Shown here piece after piece: positions 55,313 through 59,916 of a stretch of 59,916 nucleotides of DNA (position 1 is its first letter; each line of letters begins with the position of its first letter). Both the position numbers and the translations under genes were made by a program. The stretch is from the NCBI GenBank assembly GCA_903861045.1, contig CAIOST010000240.1:1-59916 (forward strand), written 5' to 3'. The stretch is from an uncultured bacterium (GTDB lineage: Bacteria; Verrucomicrobiota; Kiritimatiellia; RFP12; CAIWXQ01). A model generated the notes under the pieces. The model saw only the letters and a list, made by a program, of their open reading frames with translations. It did not search any database and was not told the origin of the DNA.

Positions 55313-56461
55313 ATGGGTTTGCCCGCGGTTTCAAACGACCCGATCCGACATCATCCGTTCTTTGCCCTGCTGCCACCGGAAGTGGTCCCAGCACTGGCGG
55401 AAACCGCCACGCGCGCGCACTACCCCGCCGACAGCGCCATCTTCCACGAGGGCGACCCCTCCGACAGTCTCTACCTAGTCCAGGAAGGCAGTGTCCGTAT
55501 CCTCAAGACCATGCTGGCCACCGATCCACCCTATATGCTGACGCGCGTGGAAGCCGGTGGTTTCTTTGGCGAATACGGGGTGCTCGACGGAAGCGTGCGC
55601 AGCGCCTCCGCCGTAGCGGCCGTGGATTCTACCCTGGCACGGATCCCACGCGCACCGTTCTTACACGCTATCCAGTCTATGTCCGGAGCCGGTGTGATGC
55701 AATTGCTGCATCATATCCTCAACGGCATCAGGGCGAGCAATGCACACTATGTGCAGGAACTGGTTCAGCGCACCCGCATGTCCGCCGTCGGTGCGTCACT
55801 CAACACCATCCTCCACGACTTCCGCAACCCCCTGGCCGTGGTCAACATCGCGGCGGGCATGCTGCGCCGACAGAGTAGCGATGCGAACGTGCACGACTCA
55901 GGTACCATCATCGAGGAACAAGTCAAGCGCATGAACGACATGGCCGAAGACATCCTCGACTTTGGCCGCGGCATCGTGCGCATGGAATGTGTGCCCACGA
56001 ATGTCCGCACCATCCAGGAACGTTTCCAACGCCTCAACCAAAACTATCTGGCGCGGAGCCGCATCACCTTGGAAGTCATCCCCTTGGATGCGTGGATCCT
56101 GGCTGACACCCAGAAAATACTGCGCGTGCTGCAAAACCTGGCCAACAACGCGGCCGAAATGCTCCCAGCCGGCACCGGACGTATCGTCATGCAGGCAACA
56201 ACGGACCAAGCATGGGTGGTGCTCTCGGTGCAAGACAATGGCCCCGGCATTCCGGCAGCCGTGCGCACACGTCTCTTCGAGCCGTTCGCCACGGCCGGCA
56301 AAACCAGCGGCATCGGCCTGGGCCTAGCCATCGTCAAATCCATCACCACGGCGCACAAAGGAACTATCCGCGTGGACACCGCCCCCGGCACGGGCACCAC
56401 CTTCCACCTGCGTTTCCCACGCAGCCTGCCCAACGGCAAGCCGTGGACGCAGGGCTCCTGA
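55313..56461 (+). CDS. Cyclic-nucleotide-binding domain histidine kinase
   Basis: 382-aa soluble sensor kinase. Residues ~15-125 are a cNMP-binding domain (YPADSAIFHEGDPSDSLYLVQEGSVRI, GGFFGEYGVLDGSVRSASAVA), then an H-box ILHDFRNPLAV (His168), N-box NLANNAAEML, and G-boxes DNGPGIP and GIGLGLAIVKS. No membrane segment. It would respond to a cyclic nucleotide or similar ligand. No response regulator lies beside it. Confidence 0.87.
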   Translation: MGLPAVSNDPIRHHPFFALLPPEVVPALAETATRAHYPADSAIFHEGDPSDSLYLVQEGSVRILKTMLATDPPYMLTRVEAGGFFGEYGVLDGSVRSASAVAAVDSTLARIPRAPFLHAIQSMSGAGVMQLLHHILNGIRASNAHYVQELVQRTRMSAVGASLNTILHDFRNPLAVVNIAAGMLRRQSSDANVHDSGTIIEEQVKRMNDMAEDILDFGRGIVRMECVPTNVRTIQERFQRLNQNYLARSRITLEVIPLDAWILADTQKILRVLQNLANNAAEMLPAGTGRIVMQATTDQAWVVLSVQDNGPGIPAAVRTRLFEPFATAGKTSGIGLGLAIVKSITTAHKGTIRVDTAPGTGTTFHLRFPRSLPNGKPWTQGS

Positions 56462-56467
56462 GGCCGG

Positions 56468-56489
56468 GGCACAGGATGCGCGCTGTGCC
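56468..56489. terminator. Possible bidirectional hairpin
   Basis: GGCACAG / CTGTGCC with an 8-nt loop lies in the 30 bp between two convergent genes. There is no T-tract, so it is a weak candidate. Confidence 0.3.
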
Positions 56490-56491
56490 GC

Positions 56492-57382
56492 CTACACCAG
56501 CGGCCGCACCACGCGGTCGACATCGGCTTCGGTCTCGCAGCGCGGCACGTCGCGGAAGAGCTTCCAGGTCTCGGTGTGCGAAGCGGAACCACCCTTCTTC
56601 AGGGTGGTCAGCGCCCCCAGGCTTTCAATTTCAAGCATCTGCTCGCAGGCAAACGTCTCGTAGTTGCAGCCACCATCCGGATAGACCTGGTCGTCCTGGC
56701 GCTCAAAGTACTTCACGAACAGGAAGTTTTCGCGCTGATAAGCGACCCACTTCTCGCGGTGCGCCAACCCCAGCTTGTTCGGCCCGCGTGTCGGGTCCTG
56801 GCGGAAGAAGAGGTAGCGACTGCCTAGGGTCCAGCGCGGATCACTAAAATCCGTGTACCCCCAGATCCCCCAGCTCTGATTGGCGAGCAGTCGCTCCGTA
56901 TGCGCAATCTTGGCCGGCAGCGGGATGATGGACTGCCCATTCAGCCCCATGACGCTCAGCGCCCAGGGGGCGCATTCCACCGGTTTGGCGCCCTTATTAG
57001 TGAGCGTATGGCGCACCGTGACAACATTGCGATCGTCATCCAGCAGAATCTCCATCTGCTTGGCGATGCGCGTCAGCGGCCCGGCCTTCTGCCGCACGCG
57101 CACGCCGCCGGCAATCGCCTCCACGGCCTCGTAAGGGCCATTATCGAGCTCGTAGCTCCACGGCTTCGCTTCCGGGGCCACCCACAACCGGTGACCGCCA
57201 CGCAACTGCCACGCCGCCTCACCGCGCTGCCCCTGCTCCCCCGGGATCTCGGCGAACATATTGGCTTCGCCCATATAGCCAAAGCGGATGATGCGCGGCC
57301 CCACGTCACACGTGATGATGACTTCCACTTCCTTGTTGGCCAACCGCACGCAGTTCCATCCATTAAAAACAACATTTTCCAT
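56492..57382 (-). CDS. DUF4380-like protein
   Basis: 296-aa protein with a likely carbohydrate-epimerase-like beta sandwich. VVFNGWNCVRLANKEVEVIITCDVGPRIIRFGY, LRGGHRLWVAPE and PVECAPWALSVM are typical of DUF4380 proteins. Function unknown; possibly a mutarotase-like sugar-binding role. First of three minus-strand genes from right to left that end here. Confidence 0.65.
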   Translation of the reverse strand: MENVVFNGWNCVRLANKEVEVIITCDVGPRIIRFGYMGEANMFAEIPGEQGQRGEAAWQLRGGHRLWVAPEAKPWSYELDNGPYEAVEAIAGGVRVRQKAGPLTRIAKQMEILLDDDRNVVTVRHTLTNKGAKPVECAPWALSVMGLNGQSIIPLPAKIAHTERLLANQSWGIWGYTDFSDPRWTLGSRYLFFRQDPTRGPNKLGLAHREKWVAYQRENFLFVKYFERQDDQVYPDGGCNYETFACEQMLEIESLGALTTLKKGGSASHTETWKLFRDVPRCETEADVDRVVRPLV

Positions 57383-57453
57383 GGCTTATTCCTTGTTTTC
57401 ACGCCCGGGCCAACCGGTCGTAATCATTGACACGTTATGCCAGGCACACCCGG

Positions 57454-58419
57454 CTATTTCCAAACGACCCGCGTTCCGGTCGCGCCATCCAAGGCCCGTT
57501 CCAGGTTTTCGGGATTCGTGATCAACACACAGCGACCACCCGACTTCAGGTAGAGCATCGCGGCGGCCATCTTCGGGCCCATGCTGCCGGGCGGGAAATG
57601 CCCCTCTTGCATGTAGCGCTCCGCCTCCGCGTAGGTAACCTCATCCAGGACGCGCTGTTCCGGCTTGCCATAATGCAGGCAGACCTTCTCGATACCCGTA
57701 AGAATCACAAACAGATCGGCCTTTACATCCGCGGCCAATAGCGCGCTGGAAAGATCTTTGTCGATGACGGCTTCCACGCCCACGTACTGGCCGTCGGTGT
57801 CCATGGTGATTGGCACGCCGCCGCCGCCCAAGGCCAGCACCACGTTACCGGAATACGTCAAGGACCGGATCATCCGGCTCTGCAGGATACGCTTCGGCAT
57901 CGGGCTGGGCACAATGCGCCGGTAGCCGCGGCCGGAATCCTCGATCACCTGCCAGTCGGGAAAACGCGCGCGCAACGCGGCCAACGCCGCGGGCGGGTAA
58001 AACGGTCCCACCGGCTTGGTTGGATGCTGAAACGCCGGATCCGCACGATCCACCAGCACCTGGGTAATCAAGGTGACGACGCTCTTGCGCACATCATGCC
58101 GGCGCAGTTCGTTCAGCAGTTCCTGCTGCAACAAATAGCCTAGCGAGCCTTCGGTCTGCGCCACCAGTACATCCAGGGGAAAGGTCGGCACCAGCTCTTG
58201 TGCCAGTTCATTCTGCATCAGCAGATTACCGACCTGCGGTCCATTCCCGTGTGTCACGACAAGCTCGTACCCGCGCTGCAACAGCGCGATCAGGCGGTAG
58301 CACATCTCGCGGGCATTGGCCTGCTGCTCCTGAATCGTCCCGGCTTCGCCGGACTTCAGGATCACGTTCCCGCCAAACGCCACCACCGCCACGGACCCGT
58401 CACGAACCTTGCTGGGCAT
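57454..58419 (-). CDS. arcC: Carbamate kinase
   Basis: 321-aa amino-acid-kinase family enzyme: VAVVAFGGNVILKSGE, VVTHGNGPQVGNLLMQNE, ALGGGGVPITMD and GSMGPKMAAAMLYLKSGG are the carbamate kinase motifs. It makes ATP from carbamoyl phosphate and ADP. ATG 58419 is chosen over the track start 58461 because it does not overlap the upstream gene. No arginine deiminase or ornithine transcarbamylase gene lies beside it, so its pathway partner is not seen. Confidence 0.88.
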   Translation of the reverse strand: MPSKVRDGSVAVVAFGGNVILKSGEAGTIQEQQANAREMCYRLIALLQRGYELVVTHGNGPQVGNLLMQNELAQELVPTFPLDVLVAQTEGSLGYLLQQELLNELRRHDVRKSVVTLITQVLVDRADPAFQHPTKPVGPFYPPAALAALRARFPDWQVIEDSGRGYRRIVPSPMPKRILQSRMIRSLTYSGNVVLALGGGGVPITMDTDGQYVGVEAVIDKDLSSALLAADVKADLFVILTGIEKVCLHYGKPEQRVLDEVTYAEAERYMQEGHFPPGSMGPKMAAAMLYLKSGGRCVLITNPENLERALDGATGTRVVWK

Positions 58420-58424
58420 GCCAA

Positions 58425-59633
58425 TTACCTGCTGTAAGCGGGCGGACGCGGATTGAGCCACTCAATCAACGGTTTACGGATCGTCATGGCAAATACCATG
58501 TTGCCATACGGATTATAGTGACCAAATACCTGCGCTCCGGCGCGTTCCACATAGAGCTTCTCGCAGAACTTCTCCACGCCGGGCTTGTACAGCTTCGCAT
58601 CCTCGCAGATAGTCGGCAGCGTATCAATGTACGCGAACTTCTCCTTGTTCAGGAAGTCCACGAACTCCGCATCGAAGCGCGTCCCCTTCTTGACATAGGT
58701 CTGCACGGTCGGCACGTCGTAGCTCAGCATCAGCATGAGGTTGCGCTTGTTAGCTTTGCACCATGTGCGCATCTGCTTGACGACCCACATCGTGGAACGG
58801 ATGCCATAGGCGATGTGCAGCTTGATGGCGTCCTTCTGCCGGGTCTTCGCGCTGCGCAGGTTGACCTTGATGCCGAAGGCCTCGGCTAACTGCTCGCACT
58901 GCTCCACGGGCGCTTCGCCGCCTTCGCGCAGGCAATAGAGCTGCGCCACGGCGTCATCCTTGAAGGCGTTATAAAAGTTATCCTTGCCGACGAGGGCATT
59001 CAGATCGGCGACCTTCTTGCACATGCCGGGACGCTCCACCCACTCCCCCTTGTCCACGTCGAAGCGCAGATGCATCCAGGGGAAGCCATGCACCGGGTAG
59101 CCATCCTTCTTGCCACGCGGCAGCTCCCGGCACTTCCACGCCACCCGCACCCAGCGCGCGGCGTCAATATTACGCATGTAGTCATCATCCCAGACGTTGA
59201 GGATGATATTCTCGGCGGAAAAATCCTTGGTTGCTTCCATGCGCATCGCGCGGCGATACGCCTGGTACACCCCATACCCGCCCACGCCGAAGTTGCGGAT
59301 CGGCTCGCGGAAGTTGGCCGCCAGGATCTCCTGCCAGGTCTCGCCATCGCTGACCTGGGCGCACTGCGTGTAACTGTCGCCGTAGGTGTTAATGCGGCAC
59401 GGCTTATCAGCGTAGTTGATCATCCGGCGGTTCTTACCGCGGGGATGGTAAGAGCCCTCGGTAATGGCGCGATCCATACCGTCCTGCATGCAGTGATTGC
59501 TATGCAGATAGCCCAGCTCGGAGTCAAATTCAAGAATGGCTGGATTTTTCGGGTCCAGATACCGGTTGATTTCCACCTGATGGTACGCAGCGGTATGCAG
59601 CAACTGCTTGAGGTCCTTGAGCTCAGACGACAT
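58425..59633 (-). CDS. SGNH/GDSL-hydrolase-like protein
   Basis: 402-aa protein. A likely nucleophile motif NTYGDSYTQCAQVSDGETW, then the block-II-like RNFGVGGYGVYQAYRRA, a block-III-like NVWDDDYMRN, and a C-terminal HYNPYGNMVFA that could supply the catalytic His. This pattern suggests an SGNH-type esterase, though a long middle segment (~170-330) is atypical. No signal peptide, so cytoplasmic. Start 59633 is supported by AGGAG seven bases upstream. Confidence 0.6.
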   Translation of the reverse strand: MSSELKDLKQLLHTAAYHQVEINRYLDPKNPAILEFDSELGYLHSNHCMQDGMDRAITEGSYHPRGKNRRMINYADKPCRINTYGDSYTQCAQVSDGETWQEILAANFREPIRNFGVGGYGVYQAYRRAMRMEATKDFSAENIILNVWDDDYMRNIDAARWVRVAWKCRELPRGKKDGYPVHGFPWMHLRFDVDKGEWVERPGMCKKVADLNALVGKDNFYNAFKDDAVAQLYCLREGGEAPVEQCEQLAEAFGIKVNLRSAKTRQKDAIKLHIAYGIRSTMWVVKQMRTWCKANKRNLMLMLSYDVPTVQTYVKKGTRFDAEFVDFLNKEKFAYIDTLPTICEDAKLYKPGVEKFCEKLYVERAGAQVFGHYNPYGNMVFAMTIRKPLIEWLNPRPPAYSR

Positions 59634-59682
59634 GAAACATCTCCTAATCGCTTACCCTATGACGTAAAAAACAAGAGCTCAG

Positions 59683-59711
59683 ATTAAAAGTCATTCGCCG
59701 GCCAAGATCAA
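59683..59711 (-). promoter_or_regulatory. Sigma-70-type promoter candidate
   Basis: On the minus strand TTGATC-N17-TTTAAT lies about 50 bp before the start of the SGNH-like gene. Spacing is ideal and the -10 matches at five of six positions, the -35 at four. Confidence 0.4.
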
Positions 59712-59734
59712 GTTCAATCGTAGTGTCCACCCCC

Positions 59735-59887
59735 CATGGTCTTTTCCTGAAGCGCCACCTAACGCAGGCTGGCTGTAGCAAGGGCTTGTGGTAACCGCAG
59801 AAGCCGCTTTTGTGTATGCTAGCAGTGGCGAGCTGTTGGTTGGCAGAGGATTTGGACACGGGCAGGATCGGTGCAGACCATTCATGT
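59735..59887 (-). repeat. 153-bp inverted repeat, right copy
   Basis: Reverse complement of bases 1-153 with two mismatches. The right copy is followed by 29 more bases to the window end, so this side reaches past the repeat while the left side starts within or at its edge. The two copies point toward each other around the whole window. Confidence 0.85.
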
Positions 59888-59916
59888 TGGCCACAAAAGG
59901 CACATAAATCACAAAA

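Noticed and set aside
1-59916. Circular element or plasmid
   Set aside because: The end repeats are inverted, not direct, and there is no replication or partition gene.

Overview
This 59.9 kb GC-rich window looks like chromosomal DNA from the Verrucomicrobiota/Kiritimatiellota/Lentisphaerota side of the PVC group. The reasons are an exosortase with VPDGG-type C-terminal sorting signals, many secreted beta-helix and 'SSNLVNW'-type modules, and a large exopolysaccharide (EPS) locus. No rRNA, tRNA, CRISPR or transposase gene was seen. The first 153 bases and the stretch 59735-59887 are inverted copies of one sequence with two mismatches, so this may be a contig that ends in a dispersed repeat.

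Layout. (1) 0.3-9.2 kb, plus strand: a compact exosortase operon with a PrsK-type histidine kinase, a PrsR-type sigma-54 activator, the exosortase, a large TPR lipoprotein (PrsT type) and an outer-membrane beta-barrel. A secreted fibronectin III protein follows (9.8-10.9 kb). (2) 11.1-50.1 kb, minus strand: about 30 tightly packed, often overlapping genes forming an EPS locus. It contains Wza-like export lipoprotein, polyprenyl-phosphate sugar transferase, a Wzc-like protein with a broken Walker A, two flippases (Wzx-like, MurJ-like), two Wzy/ligase-like proteins, six glycosyltransferase domains, five NodB deacetylase domains, two FemAB-like proteins, three beta-helix proteins, and a full candidate set for UDP-ManNAc3NAcA (dehydrogenase, Gfo/Idh oxidoreductase, aminotransferase, N-acetyltransferase, 2-epimerase). 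(3) 50.6-59.6 kb: a second VPDGG-CTERM protein, then mostly housekeeping or unrelated genes (MDR dehydrogenase, Der GTPase, LplT-like transporter, cyclic-nucleotide-domain histidine kinase, DUF4380-like protein, carbamate kinase, SGNH-like protein).

How it may work together. The two VPDGG-CTERM genes lie at the two borders of the EPS block and are transcribed outward from it. Each has a well-formed sigma-54 -24/-12 promoter, and each has, about 100 bp further upstream, the same 27-bp block (CGTCGG-N2-TTCTTTAC-N2-TTTGCCAGC, 23 of 27 positions identical). The simplest model is that PrsK/PrsR activates these substrate genes through this block and RpoN, while the EPS locus makes the polymer with which the exosortase-processed proteins are associated. 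The shared promoter architecture is the strongest new signal in the window. Two gene remnants too short for the ORF track (YdcF-like C-terminus, VpsJ-like N-terminus), two tandem paralog pairs and several unusual fusions show that the EPS locus has been rearranged.
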